Shown here piece after piece: positions 43,549-52,914 of a stretch of 64,000 bases of DNA (the stretch's first letter is position 1; every line of letters begins with the position of its first letter). The position numbers and the translations under genes were made by a program. The notes beneath the pieces are model-generated. The model searched no databases and was not told the origin of the DNA. It saw nothing but the letters and a program-made list of their open reading frames with translations. This DNA comes from Pedobacter sp. AK013 (GTDB lineage Bacteria > Bacteroidota > Bacteroidia > Sphingobacteriales > Sphingobacteriaceae), in assembly GCF_014205835.1 (NCBI RefSeq), contig NZ_JACHCQ010000029.1, positions 31,468 through 95,467 on the forward strand, written 5' to 3'.

Positions 43549-45232
43549 TTATTTTTTTTATTAATACTTCTGATCCGTTTCCGGCCTCTTTTGCCTTTTG
43601 CCATTGGACTAATGCAGCATCCTTTTCACCTTTCATAAAAAGTATATCGCCATATCGCTCCAAGTAAACACCATTTTTGCTGCTATTGTTTTGCAAAGCC
43701 TTTTCGATCCATGTTTTCGCCAAATCGTATTTTTGCTGTTTAAACAGGATAAAGGCATAGGTATCTACAATTGAGGGATTATTGGGCATTGCATTGGCCG
43801 CTGTTTCTGCATATTTTGCTGCCTTTGTTAAATCGTCATTTCTTAACGCCAAATAGTAGGCATAATTATTCATGATGAGATAATTATCGGGCTCTATCGA
43901 AATGGCTTTTTCGAAAGCTGTTTTAGCCGGTGCAAAATTATTCTGGTTGATGTAGATATCGCCCTGTAGTGCATAAATTTGCGCCTGCAGGCTTTTATTC
44001 TCCACATCCAATTGTAACGAGGTTTTTAAATTGTTTTGGGCAGGCTCGTATTTACCGGTTTTAAACAGGGCATAAGCCATATAGTAATATAAACTGGCCT
44101 GATTGGGATAAATACTTAAAGCCTCATCGCCAACCTTTATGGCTTCCTCGTAGTGCCCAAGTAATGTTTGGATATTAATGACCTGTTCCCAAACTGCATA
44201 AACCTGTTCGTTAAGTTTCAAAGCAGCCTGATATTGTACCAATGCCTCTCTTAAATTGTTCTGCTGATAAAGCACATCGCCATAAAGTGCCAATGCTTTT
44301 GCTTCAGACGGATTTTTTTCTGCAACTAACTTACTTAGCTCAGTTACATTTTTGGCAACAACGGGCTGGCTAATTTTCGGAAAAAGTGCAGCAATAATCT
44401 TCACCTTTTCTGCAAGTGGCATTTCATTGCTTTCGAAGGCCAATTTTAAGGAAGAAAATGCAGCTTCATCATTTTTCTGCTTACGGTAAATATCTGCTAA
44501 AGCCAGGTTTACCTCAAAACTATTCGGTTCCAGTTGCTGTGCTTTGGTTAATACCTTTAATGCTTCCGGATCATTTCCCTTTTGTAAAAGTAAACCTGCT
44601 GCATATAAATAGTTCTTTACATCGGCCTGATTGCCTTCCAATAATTTTACAATATCACTTTCAGTGGCATTGCCGTTAGATTGCAATCGCTTTCTGGCAT
44701 TTACCAGATCTCTGGAATCGCCAAATTTACCCTGAATTTCATCATAGGTCTTTTTTGCGGCATCTAACTGATTATCCAAAAATTGTGCATTGGCCTTATC
44801 AAAATAATAGGCATCGTTTTCAGGATCCAGACGGATCAGCTGGTTAAACACCTCGATCAGCTCGGGCATTTTATTGGTGCGTTTATATACCTCTCCAAGT
44901 AAGCGCCAGTACCATAAATTGCCAGCGTTTAATTTAATTGCCTGTTTTATGTTCTGTTCAGCTTCGGGGAGCTTGTCTAAACGTAGGTTTGCATTGGCCA
45001 ACTCGAAGTAGGCCGCATGGTTATTCGGGTCTAAGCCAACAATTTTATTGAAATTGGTAGAGGCAACAACATAATTTTCAGACATTTTCTCCCGTAAGCC
45101 CGCAAAAAACAATTGTTTCACCATATTGCTATCGCGATTGGTACTTGGCGTAACCGTTCCCTGCCCAAAAGCCTGGAAGCCCACCAAAGTAGCTCCGATA
45201 AGAAAATGTACTTTATACTTCATATCATTCAA
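43526..45232 (-). CDS. Exported TPR-repeat protein
   Basis: A 568-residue protein with a signal peptide (VHFLIGATLVGFQAFGQG) and about a dozen tetratricopeptide repeats, e.g. NHAAYFELANANLRLDKLPE, ALALYGDVLYQQNNLREAL, NYLIMNNYAYYLALRNDDL. TPR solenoids mediate protein-protein contacts. Placed immediately before the DUF4292 lipoprotein, it may be part of an envelope assembly; the partner is unknown. The start may be the fourth codon (MKYKV). It overlaps the next gene by 23 nt and follows dut by 35 nt. Confidence 0.87.
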   Translation of the reverse strand: MNDMKYKVHFLIGATLVGFQAFGQGTVTPSTNRDSNMVKQLFFAGLREKMSENYVVASTNFNKIVGLDPNNHAAYFELANANLRLDKLPEAEQNIKQAIKLNAGNLWYWRLLGEVYKRTNKMPELIEVFNQLIRLDPENDAYYFDKANAQFLDNQLDAAKKTYDEIQGKFGDSRDLVNARKRLQSNGNATESDIVKLLEGNQADVKNYLYAAGLLLQKGNDPEALKVLTKAQQLEPNSFEVNLALADIYRKQKNDEAAFSSLKLAFESNEMPLAEKVKIIAALFPKISQPVVAKNVTELSKLVAEKNPSEAKALALYGDVLYQQNNLREALVQYQAALKLNEQVYAVWEQVINIQTLLGHYEEAIKVGDEALSIYPNQASLYYYMAYALFKTGKYEPAQNNLKTSLQLDVENKSLQAQIYALQGDIYINQNNFAPAKTAFEKAISIEPDNYLIMNNYAYYLALRNDDLTKAAKYAETAANAMPNNPSIVDTYAFILFKQQKYDLAKTWIEKALQNNSSKNGVYLERYGDILFMKGEKDAALVQWQKAKEAGNGSEVLIKKINEKKYFK

Positions 45233-45267
45233 AAATTAACTCCAAACCGAAAATGGCCAACTTCAAA

Positions 45268-45699
45268 CTATTTCCCTGTATGCCCGTAGCCACCCGCCCC
45301 GCGCGCTGTTTCCCCTAATTGCTCTACAGGTTGCCAGCTAACGGTTTCGTGTTTTGCAACAACCATTTGTGCAATTCTATCACCATCAACGATTTTAAAA
45401 TCTGTATCTGATAAATTTACCAATAAAACTTTTATTTCACCACGGTAATCGGCATCAATTGTACCAGGTGCATTTACAATGCTAATACCATGCTTATAGG
45501 CCAATCCGCTTCTCGGTCTGATCTGTGCTTCAAAACCAACCGGCAATTCAATAAATAAGCCTGTTGGCACCAATAATCTTTGCAAAGGTTTCAATACTAC
45601 TTCTTCAGTTAGTGATGCTCTCAGATCCATACCAGCTGCATGCAAAGTTTCATATTGTGGAAGCGGATGTTTGGATGTATTGATAATTTTTATTTCCAT
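45268..45699 (-). CDS. dut: dUTP diphosphatase
   Basis: A 143-residue trimeric dUTPase that hydrolyses dUTP to dUMP and PPi. All five motifs are visible: AGMDLRASL, RSGLAYKHG, NAPGTIDADYRGEI, DGDRIAQMVV and the C-terminal RGAGGYGHTGK glycine-rich lid. Length is typical (about 145). It lies between the flippase gene and the TPR gene on the same strand with about 35 nt on each side. Confidence 0.97.
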   Translation of the reverse strand: MEIKIINTSKHPLPQYETLHAAGMDLRASLTEEVVLKPLQRLLVPTGLFIELPVGFEAQIRPRSGLAYKHGISIVNAPGTIDADYRGEIKVLLVNLSDTDFKIVDGDRIAQMVVAKHETVSWQPVEQLGETARGAGGYGHTGK

Positions 45700-45732
45700 T
45701 TCTTGTGTGATGTGAGATTGGAGAAAATGAGG

Positions 45733-47214
45733 CTATTTTTTTAACATTTTTACTATGTTATTTTTCTCAAAATAGAAAATTCCCATGAGGAATAGCACTA
45801 AAATGCCATTTCCGATATAAATATTGCGTTCAAATATCCAAAAAGAAAGATAGACTAAAAATACAGAAACTAACAAATAGGCAACCATACGTTTCAAATT
45901 GTAAGGAATGGGATAGTGTTTTTGCCCCAGCACGTAAGAAATAACCATAATAATAAGGTAGGCAAACATTGATACCCAAGCCGAGCCAATATAACTGTAT
46001 TTTGGTATTAAAATGATATTCATTATAATAGTAAAAATAGCTCCAACGGAAGATATATATAAACCGAAGCGAGTTTGATCTGATAAACGGTACCAAACCG
46101 ATAAATTCATATAAATACCAAGACAAACATAGCCAAACAATAAGTATGGCACAGCACCAAGGCCTACCCAGTAAGGTGGTGAAATAAAATGTTTTATAAG
46201 CTCAATATTTGCAGTTAAGCCAACGAAGAGTACAGATAATGCCAATACAAAATAATATAAAATGGTGGCATAGGTTTGCTTGGCATTGGCATTTTTAGCA
46301 TGACTAAAAAAGAAAGGTTCTGCACCTAACCTAAATGCAGTATTAAAAATACTAATAAAAATGGCCAGTTTACTCACGGCACCATATATACCAATATCGT
46401 GATCAGCAATATTAGTTGGCAAATATTTACTCAATAAAATTTTGTCAAGTGTTTCGTTAATGATAAACGATAGATTAGCCACAAGCACAGGCCAGCTGTA
46501 ACCAAACATTTTGTTAAATAACGCTTTATTAAACTTAAACTGGATTTCTAAAAACTGTGGAAATAACATTACAAACGTAATGATACTTGCAATTAAGTTG
46601 GAAACAAAAACATAACCAACCCATTTGCTTTTATACCAGGAGGCTAGCCAGTGACTTAGAAAACCATCATTTTTAATTAACCACGGAATAACAAAGATAA
46701 ATAGGAGGTTAAAGCCTACAAAGATGCCAATATTTAAGAACTTAATCAGGCTATAACGAAACGGTTTCCCATCAGCCCTAAGTTTAGCAAAAGGAATTAC
46801 GCTAATTGCATCAACAAATAAAATCCATACAAAGTATTGTACATATAATTTCTGGTTAGCTAGTTCAGAAATACTTCCATTTAAGGTAAACCTGGCTAAA
46901 TAATCTGAAAAAACCAATCCAGTTATCAGGAAAAGCATGGAAATAAAAGCTATAACCAAAAAACTATTATTGTACACTTCCTGTTTTTTATCCTCGTGTT
47001 TATTTAGATAACGGAAAAATGTGGTTTCCATTCCAAACGCCAAAATTGGGTTGATGGTTGAGGCGTAACTAAACATCTTGGTAAATATCCCATACACACT
47101 TGTTGGATAAACTCTTGTGTAAATTGGGGTTAAGATGAAATTGAATAAACGCGAAAAGATGGTACTTAAACCGTAAATTAGCGTTTGTCCAGCGAATTTT
47201 TTATATACAGACAT
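45733..47214 (-). CDS. Polysaccharide flippase (Wzx/MATE-like, polysaccharide biosynthesis protein)
   Basis: A 493-residue inner-membrane protein with 12-14 hydrophobic segments. The N-terminus GQTLIYGLSTIFSRLFNFIL and the TRVYPTSVYGIFTKMFSYAS segment are typical of the polysaccharide-biosynthesis flippase family, which moves lipid-linked sugar repeat units outward. FGYSWPVLVANLSFIINETL is the conserved mid-segment. No glycosyltransferases are adjacent, so its substrate is unknown. It lies 33 nt upstream of dut and may be cotranscribed. Confidence 0.88.
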   Translation of the reverse strand: MSVYKKFAGQTLIYGLSTIFSRLFNFILTPIYTRVYPTSVYGIFTKMFSYASTINPILAFGMETTFFRYLNKHEDKKQEVYNNSFLVIAFISMLFLITGLVFSDYLARFTLNGSISELANQKLYVQYFVWILFVDAISVIPFAKLRADGKPFRYSLIKFLNIGIFVGFNLLFIFVIPWLIKNDGFLSHWLASWYKSKWVGYVFVSNLIASIITFVMLFPQFLEIQFKFNKALFNKMFGYSWPVLVANLSFIINETLDKILLSKYLPTNIADHDIGIYGAVSKLAIFISIFNTAFRLGAEPFFFSHAKNANAKQTYATILYYFVLALSVLFVGLTANIELIKHFISPPYWVGLGAVPYLLFGYVCLGIYMNLSVWYRLSDQTRFGLYISSVGAIFTIIMNIILIPKYSYIGSAWVSMFAYLIIMVISYVLGQKHYPIPYNLKRMVAYLLVSVFLVYLSFWIFERNIYIGNGILVLFLMGIFYFEKNNIVKMLKK

Positions 47215-47291
47215 TTATATTGAGATTTGAGTACTGCGTATTGAGATAGGCTCCTTAACGGAACAATATAGCAATCCAACAATTCAGCAAT

Positions 47292-47564
47292 TTATTTTCT
47301 TAAAATTTCAAAATTACGATAGTTTTTTACTTCGGCTTCACTTACCACAACATTTTCTACACGCGAACGATCGGGGCCTTCGTGGCACCAGTTTACAAAT
47401 TCTTCCAGAAAAATGGCTTCACCCTCTGCTTCGATATATACTGAGCCGTCTTTTTCGTTCCTCACAAAACCATTTACCATCATTTGGTTGGCAATAATTT
47501 TAGTAGTTTCCCTAAAACCAACGCCCTGCACTTTTCCCGTTACTGTTATATTGAGATGTTTCAT
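47292..47564 (-). CDS. acyP: Acylphosphatase
   Basis: A 90-residue acylphosphatase hydrolysing acyl phosphates. The signature GKVQGVGFRETTK (with the catalytic Arg) and GFVRNEKDGSVYIEAEGE (with the catalytic Asn) are intact; the C-terminal RNFEILRK is family-like. Length is typical (about 90). A -7 box TACCTTTG lies 32 nt upstream on the minus strand. Confidence 0.95.
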   Translation of the reverse strand: MKHLNITVTGKVQGVGFRETTKIIANQMMVNGFVRNEKDGSVYIEAEGEAIFLEEFVNWCHEGPDRSRVENVVVSEAEVKNYRNFEILRK

Positions 47565-47596
47565 TTATTGCCCTAAAGTTGAAATGTTTAAAGCTG

Positions 47597-47604
47597 CAAA
47601 GGTA
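47597..47604 (-). promoter_or_regulatory. -7 box (TACCTTTG) of acyP
   Basis: An exact TAnnTTTG on the minus strand, giving a leader of about 25 nt. The -33 box is not apparent. Confidence 0.45.
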
Positions 47605-47838
47605 AATGAATTATCATAATTCTTTAATACCTTTTAACAACGGTATCGAGTTGATTTAACGTAGTTGCAGGTTATGTTATTTTGCAGACTAGTTTCGTCC
47701 TTTACCATCAAAATATTCGCAAAAACGGGAGAATTACCCACCAAGTCGAAAGTTATAATTAGACTGGTTATCATTAACAATATTTTTTCCTGAATAGGCT
47801 AACATTTAGGTAATTTGAATTTTAAAACGGAGACGATA

Positions 47839-48204
47839 ATGAGTGTACATATAGGATTGATGATCTGGAAAGAAATGAAGACCAAAGAAATTTCTGTTTC
47901 CACATTCGCAGAAAAAATGGCCATTAGCAAAACCAAGGCGCAGGAAATCATCAATAGTTCCACCCTCGATGTTTCCTTACTTGCTACTGTGAGTGAAATA
48001 CTGGGTTTCAATTTTTTCAGCTATTACGAAAAGGGTAAGCTATTCTCCGAACTCACTCAAAAGGAAACACAGGCATCTGCAGAAGAGATTAAAAGACTAA
48101 AAAGCCTGCTAAGTGAGAAAAACAAAACCATCGAACTTAAAGATAAAATTATCCAAAACCTCTCACACACCGTTTCCTTACTCGAAAAAGTCCAATACCG
48201 TTAA
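47839..48204 (+). CDS. Small HTH protein with C-terminal coiled coil
   Basis: A 121-residue protein: residues ~15-60 look like a Cro/C1-type helix-turn-helix (ISVSTFAEKMAISKTKAQEI, LDVSLLATVSEILGFNFFSYY), and residues ~75-120 form a leucine-rich coiled coil (AEEIKRLKSLLSEKNKTIEL). The ATG at 47839 is preferred over a TTG 24 nt upstream. Similar standalone regulators with coiled-coil dimerization occur in Pedobacter; the target is unknown. It has no partner gene. Confidence 0.68.
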   Translation: MSVHIGLMIWKEMKTKEISVSTFAEKMAISKTKAQEIINSSTLDVSLLATVSEILGFNFFSYYEKGKLFSELTQKETQASAEEIKRLKSLLSEKNKTIELKDKIIQNLSHTVSLLEKVQYR

Positions 48205-48461
48205 TTTGGAGGGGAAACAAAATCGCCTGGAAAAATAATTTTATCTCACGCGTTTTGCGATATTATTGATGACACGTCCCAATTACATTAAAAGATTTTT
48301 GGTTGAGCATGTTTTAAATCTTTTCAGTCAAAAATTTACCCTCGGATTTCTATGCCTTTTAAAATAAATGTACCTTAACAGCGTACATTTAAAACGCAAT
48401 CCAGGAATTATTCCCCGTCTAAGAAAAAATTAAGATCTTCAGTAGATTTATTTGATTTTTA

Positions 48462-48469
48462 TAAATTTG
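48462..48469 (+). promoter_or_regulatory. -7 box (TAAATTTG) before the AraC-type gene
   Basis: An exact TAnnTTTG ending 6 nt before the ATG; the mRNA could be leaderless. No -33 match at the right distance. Confidence 0.4.
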
Positions 48470-48475
48470 TAATAG

Positions 48476-49378
48476 ATGCAAGTTGAAAGCGTAAGCGATT
48501 TTTATGGCAGGCTTCCCAGCCATGCGCCAACAGAGGTTCCGTTAAATAATGCGGGCATCGGGCATATCAATGTATTCTCTAGGGAGAGCTGCGCAGTGCT
48601 GAGCCCTTATAGCCGTCGGGATTTTTATAAGGTGTCACTAATTATAGGCAGCGGTAAGATCTATTACGCAGATAAATGGATACAGATCGACCGGCCGGCA
48701 CTACTGTTCTCTAACCCCATTGTACCTTACTCATGGGAGGCAGAATCAGAAGAACAGTCGGGCTGGTATTGCCTTTTTACAGAAGAATTCATTCAACATA
48801 GCGAGCGGGTTTATTACCTGCGCGACTCACCTTTGTTCAAGATTGGCTGTAACCCTATATTTTTTCCTGATGAGGCACAATTGACCGAAATTTCGACCAT
48901 ATTTAAAAAAATGCAGGCAGAAATGTGCTCTATTTATCCATATAAATACGATGTTCTGCGTAGCTTTCTCCACCTGTTGATACATGAAGCGATGAAAAAT
49001 AATCCGGCTACGAATTTTCATAACTATGCCAATGCCTCCTCAAGAGTGTCTGATCTGTTTCTTGAACTATTAGAAAGGCAATTCCCCATTGATTCGCCAG
49101 CATCTGTACTCAAGTTGAAAAATCCAACTGATTATGCCACTGCCCTCTCTGTACACATCAATCACCTCAACCGCTCAGTAAAAGAGGTGACCGGAAAAAC
49201 CACAAGTGCCCATATTGCTGCCCGGATTATTAAAGAAGCTAAAGCTTTATTACAGCATACTGATTGGAACATAGCCGATATTGCCTACAGCCTCGGTTTT
49301 GAATATCCTTCTTATTTCACTTTGTTCTTTAAAAAACATACCGGTTTGGCCCCCACCCGTTCGCGGCAGGCTGTTTGA
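48476..49378 (+). CDS. AraC-family transcriptional regulator
   Basis: A 300-residue regulator. The N-terminal cupin-like sensor spans ~20-160 (KVSLIIGSGKIYYADKW, LLFSNPIVPYSWEAE). The C-terminal double helix-turn-helix is at ~205-298 (SVHINHLNRSVKEVTGKTTS, WNIADIAYSLGFEYPSYFT, FFKKHTGLAPTRSRQ). It precedes an aldo/keto reductase gene by 81 nt on the same strand, a common regulator-target layout. The effector is unknown. Confidence 0.92.
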   Translation: MQVESVSDFYGRLPSHAPTEVPLNNAGIGHINVFSRESCAVLSPYSRRDFYKVSLIIGSGKIYYADKWIQIDRPALLFSNPIVPYSWEAESEEQSGWYCLFTEEFIQHSERVYYLRDSPLFKIGCNPIFFPDEAQLTEISTIFKKMQAEMCSIYPYKYDVLRSFLHLLIHEAMKNNPATNFHNYANASSRVSDLFLELLERQFPIDSPASVLKLKNPTDYATALSVHINHLNRSVKEVTGKTTSAHIAARIIKEAKALLQHTDWNIADIAYSLGFEYPSYFTLFFKKHTGLAPTRSRQAV

Positions 49379-49430
49379 TTATTATAAGGATCTGTTTGAT
49401 GGTTATAAGTGGTGGTTTTATTTCAATATC

Positions 49431-49438
49431 TACATTTG
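49431..49438 (+). promoter_or_regulatory. -7 box (TACATTTG) of the aldo/keto reductase gene
   Basis: An exact TAnnTTTG 21 nt before the ATG, suggesting a separate promoter that the upstream AraC-type protein may control. No -33 match, which is common for activator-dependent promoters. Confidence 0.5.
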
Positions 49439-49459
49439 AGAAAACAAAATATAACAACT

Positions 49460-50461
49460 ATGAAATACAGAAAACTTGGAAAAACAGACGAACAACTATC
49501 TGCACTTGGCCTTGGCTGCATGGGCATGAGCTTTGCGTATGGTCCTACAAATGATAAAGAAAGTTTGGCAACTTTGGAGAAAGCCCTCGACCTTGGCATC
49601 AACTTCTGGGATACGGCTGATATGTATGCCAATGGTGCCAATGAAGAATTGATCTCCAAAATACTGGTACCCAACCGCAACAAGGTATTTATCGCAACAA
49701 AATTTGGTTTCCGTTTTAAGGATGGCATAGCCGGACCTAGTAGCGCTGTAGGAACATATTTTGATGGCTCTCCGGCCTGGATAAAAATTGCAGTTGAACA
49801 GAGCCTGAAACGTCTGAAAATTGACACCATTGACCTTTACTATGCTCATAGGGTAGACCCTAATGTGCCTATTGAAGAAACCGTTGGTGCCATGGCCGAT
49901 CTGGTAAAAGAAGGCAAGGTGCGCTATCTTGGACTAAGCGAGGCTTCTGCCGCTTCCATCAGAAAGGCCCATGCCGTGCACCCAATTGCGGCACTGCAAA
50001 GTGAATATTCGCTGTTGAGCAGGGATGTTGAAAATGGCATATTGCAAACAACCCGCGAACTTGGCATTTCGCTTGTACCCTACTCTCCATTGGCAAGGGG
50101 CCTGGTTACCAATACGCTTGATGTAAATATTCTAGCTGATGACGATTTTAGAAGAACTTTGCCACGTTACCAACAAGAAAATGTAGCAAACAACAATAAA
50201 TTAATAACGGAATTTGCCGCATTTGCAGCGTCCAAAAGCTGCACAGCTGCACAACTTGCATTAGCTTGGGTTTTGGCACAAGGTGATGACACCATTCCTA
50301 TTCCTGGAACCAAGAAAAGAAAATACCTGGAAGAGAATGTTGGTGCGATTGAAGTTGAATTAACTGGCACCGATCTTACAGAGATTAATGGACTGATTAA
50401 GCAATATCCAGTAATAGGCGAGCGGTATAGCGAGGCTGCAATGAAAATGGTTAACCATTAG
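49460..50461 (+). CDS. Aldo/keto reductase
   Basis: A 333-residue NADPH-dependent reductase of the AKR superfamily (AKR13-like). The catalytic tetrad appears in order: DTADMYANGANEELI (Asp, Tyr), ATKFGFRFKDG (Lys) and LYYAHRVDPNVPIEETV (His). The cofactor-binding end IPIPGTKKRKYLEENVGA follows. The ATG giving MKYRKLGKTDEQL is preferred; an earlier in-frame start would overlap the -7 box. Substrate unknown. It is followed by a bidirectional hairpin and the convergent nitronate monooxygenase-like gene. Confidence 0.92.
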   Translation: MKYRKLGKTDEQLSALGLGCMGMSFAYGPTNDKESLATLEKALDLGINFWDTADMYANGANEELISKILVPNRNKVFIATKFGFRFKDGIAGPSSAVGTYFDGSPAWIKIAVEQSLKRLKIDTIDLYYAHRVDPNVPIEETVGAMADLVKEGKVRYLGLSEASAASIRKAHAVHPIAALQSEYSLLSRDVENGILQTTRELGISLVPYSPLARGLVTNTLDVNILADDDFRRTLPRYQQENVANNNKLITEFAAFAASKSCTAAQLALAWVLAQGDDTIPIPGTKKRKYLEENVGAIEVELTGTDLTEINGLIKQYPVIGERYSEAAMKMVNH

Positions 50462-50475
50462 GTGATAAACCAAAG

Positions 50476-50516
50476 CAAAATGCCCCTTATAATAATTTCG
50501 TATAAGGGCATTTGAC
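50476..50516 (+). terminator. Hairpin after the aldo/keto reductase gene
   Basis: AAATGCCCCTTATA and TATAAGGGCATTT pair with one bulged C. The T-tract is short; it may stop both convergent transcripts. Confidence 0.55.
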
Positions 50517-50580
50517 TTTGTAAAATTATTTCGGCTGGAAAAGATGTGATAAGCCGCTAAATTGCAAAGAATATGTTGAT

Positions 50581-51537
50581 TTAGCTATCCAATTCGTTTT
50601 GTACTTGTGTAAGGCGGGTAATTTCTACTTTAAATTCCTGCCATATTTCTTCGAGTATAGCCCTTGCAGGTTTAATTTCATTCAGCATTGCCGAAACCTG
50701 ACCGATTTCGAGTTCGCCTTTTTCTATATCACCTTCAAACATCCCCAGTTTCGCCCGGGCATGTCCTAAAAGTGTTGCCAGCTCGTTCTGGCTTGCTCCT
50801 TCAGCTTCAGCATTGGCAATAGCATCAGCAAATTCATTCTTCAGTAACCTCACCGGAACCAGTTTTTTCATGGCTAACTTAGTATCGCCCTCAGTAGCCG
50901 CAATAATTTTATGTTTAAATGCCTGATGAGCAGACGATTCTTCGGCCACAGCAAAAGCCGAACCGATTTGAACTGCATCAGCACCCAAGGCAAATGCAGC
51001 AAGCATCGCCTTACCACTCCCGATACCACCGGCAGCGATGACCGGAATTTTAACAACCTTTTTTATCATTGGAATTAAACACATGGTGGTGGTTTCTTCT
51101 CTCCCATTATGCCCACCCGCCTCAAAGCCTTCGGCAACAATGGCATCAACACCCGCATCCTGAGCTTTTATGGCAAATTTTGTATTCGCAATTACATGAA
51201 CAACAGTAATGCCCTTTTCTTTTAAAAAACTGGTCCATGTTGCAGGATTACCAGCAGAAGAAAATACAATTTTTACTTTCTCTTCAACTACTACATCTAT
51301 AATTTCTTGAATATTAGGATAGAGCAAAGGAATGTTAACGCCAAATGGCAGTTGGGTTGCTAATTTGCATTTTTGAATGTGCGCCCTTAAAACGTCAGGA
51401 TACATCGAACCTGCTCCAATAATACCGAGCCCCCCTGCATTAGAAACCGCTGAGGCCAATCTCCAGCCACTGCACCAAACCATTCCGGCCTGTATAATAG
51501 GGTATTTAATATTGAATAGTTTACAGATGGGATTCAT
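50581..51537 (-). CDS. Nitronate monooxygenase-like FMN-dependent oxidoreductase
   Basis: A 318-residue TIM-barrel flavoprotein related to nitronate monooxygenase/enoyl-ACP reductase FabK. The N-terminus FNIKYPIIQAGMVWCSGWRL, EGFEAGGHNGREETTTM, AAGGIGSGKAMLAAFALGAD and VQIGSAFAVAEESSAHQ are typical FMN-phosphate-binding and active-site segments. FabK-type fatty-acid synthesis or nitroalkane detoxification are both possible; I favour the latter annotation class. It stands alone, convergent with the aldo/keto reductase gene. Confidence 0.85.
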   Translation of the reverse strand: MNPICKLFNIKYPIIQAGMVWCSGWRLASAVSNAGGLGIIGAGSMYPDVLRAHIQKCKLATQLPFGVNIPLLYPNIQEIIDVVVEEKVKIVFSSAGNPATWTSFLKEKGITVVHVIANTKFAIKAQDAGVDAIVAEGFEAGGHNGREETTTMCLIPMIKKVVKIPVIAAGGIGSGKAMLAAFALGADAVQIGSAFAVAEESSAHQAFKHKIIAATEGDTKLAMKKLVPVRLLKNEFADAIANAEAEGASQNELATLLGHARAKLGMFEGDIEKGELEIGQVSAMLNEIKPARAILEEIWQEFKVEITRLTQVQNELDS

Positions 51538-51586
51538 GAGGAAAATTTACTATACAAAACGGCTGACAAATTATTGAAATATAACT

Positions 51587-52708
51587 TTATTCTGAAAGAA
51601 TTCTATATAATTCTAAATTAAGAAAATAGTGTCCTTTGCCTATACTTCTTTTTTCAAGAATGCCCATCTCTGTTAGCTGATCCAAATATTTTCTCGCTGT
51701 ATTTTCTGCGTAAGTTCCTGTTTTAACTAAATGTTGAACCCGGGTAAAGGGCTGAGTAAATATTGAACTTATCAATGAATCCGGTCGCTGAATGTCTGTA
51801 TTAACCAAAACCGCATCTGTAATTGCTTCCTTAGCTGTTATAATATCATTGATCTTATCAAAGGTTATATTTGCAGTTACTTCGACTGCTTTAAGCATAT
51901 AAAGTAACCAGTTTTTCCAATTTCCCCGCTGAGTAATACCGGCAAGGCCTGCATAATATTCTTCTTTATTTTGCATAATATATTTACTCAGAAAAAGTAT
52001 CGGATAGTCGAGCAGCCCTTTTTTTGTTAAATAATTTATATTAAAAATTCTTCCAGTTCTACCATTACCGTCACGAAACGGATGTATAGCCTCGAACTGA
52101 TAATGTGCTATAGCCATCTTAAGCAATGGATCCAAGGGATAATTAACCTCATCGTTAAGAAATTTAATTAAATTATCCATTTTGGTTTCAATTATTCCTG
52201 CACCTCTTGGTGGAGTATAAAATACTTTCCCTGCGTTAGGTCCGCTTCCACCTTCTTTAATTACAATCTGAGCCACTGGAGGGCGAATACCATCATTGAA
52301 TTGACTAACAATACGGTACATTTTCACAAAATATTCTATATCTAGAGCCTTATGTTCCTGAAGGTATTGATGGCCTTTCCATAAAGCTTCTCTATAATGC
52401 AGAATTTCTTTAGCGGGACCATTTACCTGACTAACATTTTCTTCACTATACGCCTTGTAGAGTTCATCATCAGTAGTGAAAATATTTTCAATTGCGCTTG
52501 ACGCTTTGGCCTCTTGCAAACTTATTGAATTAATAAGCAGCCCTTGATTTGGAATAGCAATACTTCTACCTTGCAGGCGTGCCAAGGCTGCTTTGCTATC
52601 ACCGAGTTGTAACAGAATATCAACGTCAAGATAGATATTTGGATCAATAGGAAGCTCAGGAAGTGCATTCCATGGTTTTGTACGATCCGGGTTTATTATA
52701 ATTGCCAT
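51587..52708 (-). CDS. Class II Fic-domain protein with winged-helix C-terminus
   Basis: A 373-residue Fic protein likely to AMPylate (or otherwise modify) a target. The active motif HPFRDGNGRTGR near residue 214 is complete. An N-terminal inhibitory motif S-S-A-I-E-N (~72) places it in class II, where the helix clamps the ATP site. Residues ~310-373 resemble a winged helix (TQPFTRVQHLVKTGTYAENT, RKYLDQLTEMGILEKR), suggesting DNA binding. I prefer the ATG at 52708 over a TTG two codons earlier. A perfect palindrome covers its -7 element, so autoregulation is plausible. No antitoxin gene is adjacent. Confidence 0.9.
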   Translation of the reverse strand: MAIIINPDRTKPWNALPELPIDPNIYLDVDILLQLGDSKAALARLQGRSIAIPNQGLLINSISLQEAKASSAIENIFTTDDELYKAYSEENVSQVNGPAKEILHYREALWKGHQYLQEHKALDIEYFVKMYRIVSQFNDGIRPPVAQIVIKEGGSGPNAGKVFYTPPRGAGIIETKMDNLIKFLNDEVNYPLDPLLKMAIAHYQFEAIHPFRDGNGRTGRIFNINYLTKKGLLDYPILFLSKYIMQNKEEYYAGLAGITQRGNWKNWLLYMLKAVEVTANITFDKINDIITAKEAITDAVLVNTDIQRPDSLISSIFTQPFTRVQHLVKTGTYAENTARKYLDQLTEMGILEKRSIGKGHYFLNLELYRILSE

Positions 52709-52711
52709 GTT

Positions 52712-52746
52712 CAAATATAATTTTTTAACATTAAAAAATTATATTT
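52712..52746 (-). promoter_or_regulatory. fic promoter and palindromic operator
   Basis: A -7 box TATATTTG (minus strand, 52719-52712) ends 3 nt before the fic ATG. It lies inside a perfect palindrome: arms AAATATAATTTTTTAA (52713-52728) and TTAAAAAATTATATTT (52731-52746) around CA. A bound protein would block the promoter. Confidence 0.6.
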
Positions 52747-52793
52747 TTAAGGCAAATAAGCAAAATCGCATTAAAATAATTGAAATCATATCC

Positions 52794-52827
52794 TTAAACA
52801 TTAAAAATGTTAATTTTTAATGTTTAA
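52794..52827. promoter_or_regulatory. Second AT-rich inverted repeat upstream of fic
   Basis: Arms TTAAACATTAAAAA and TTTTTAATGTTTAA (14 bp, perfect) around TGTTAA. It shares the AACATTAAAAA word with the promoter palindrome, so both may bind the same protein. Confidence 0.45.
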
Positions 52828-52914
52828 TGGACTAATCGACATTAAAGCTTCTGACGAGATCAGCATGAACTTTAAAACAAGCGATTTTTAAGATTATTAA
52901 AAATAATACTTTCT

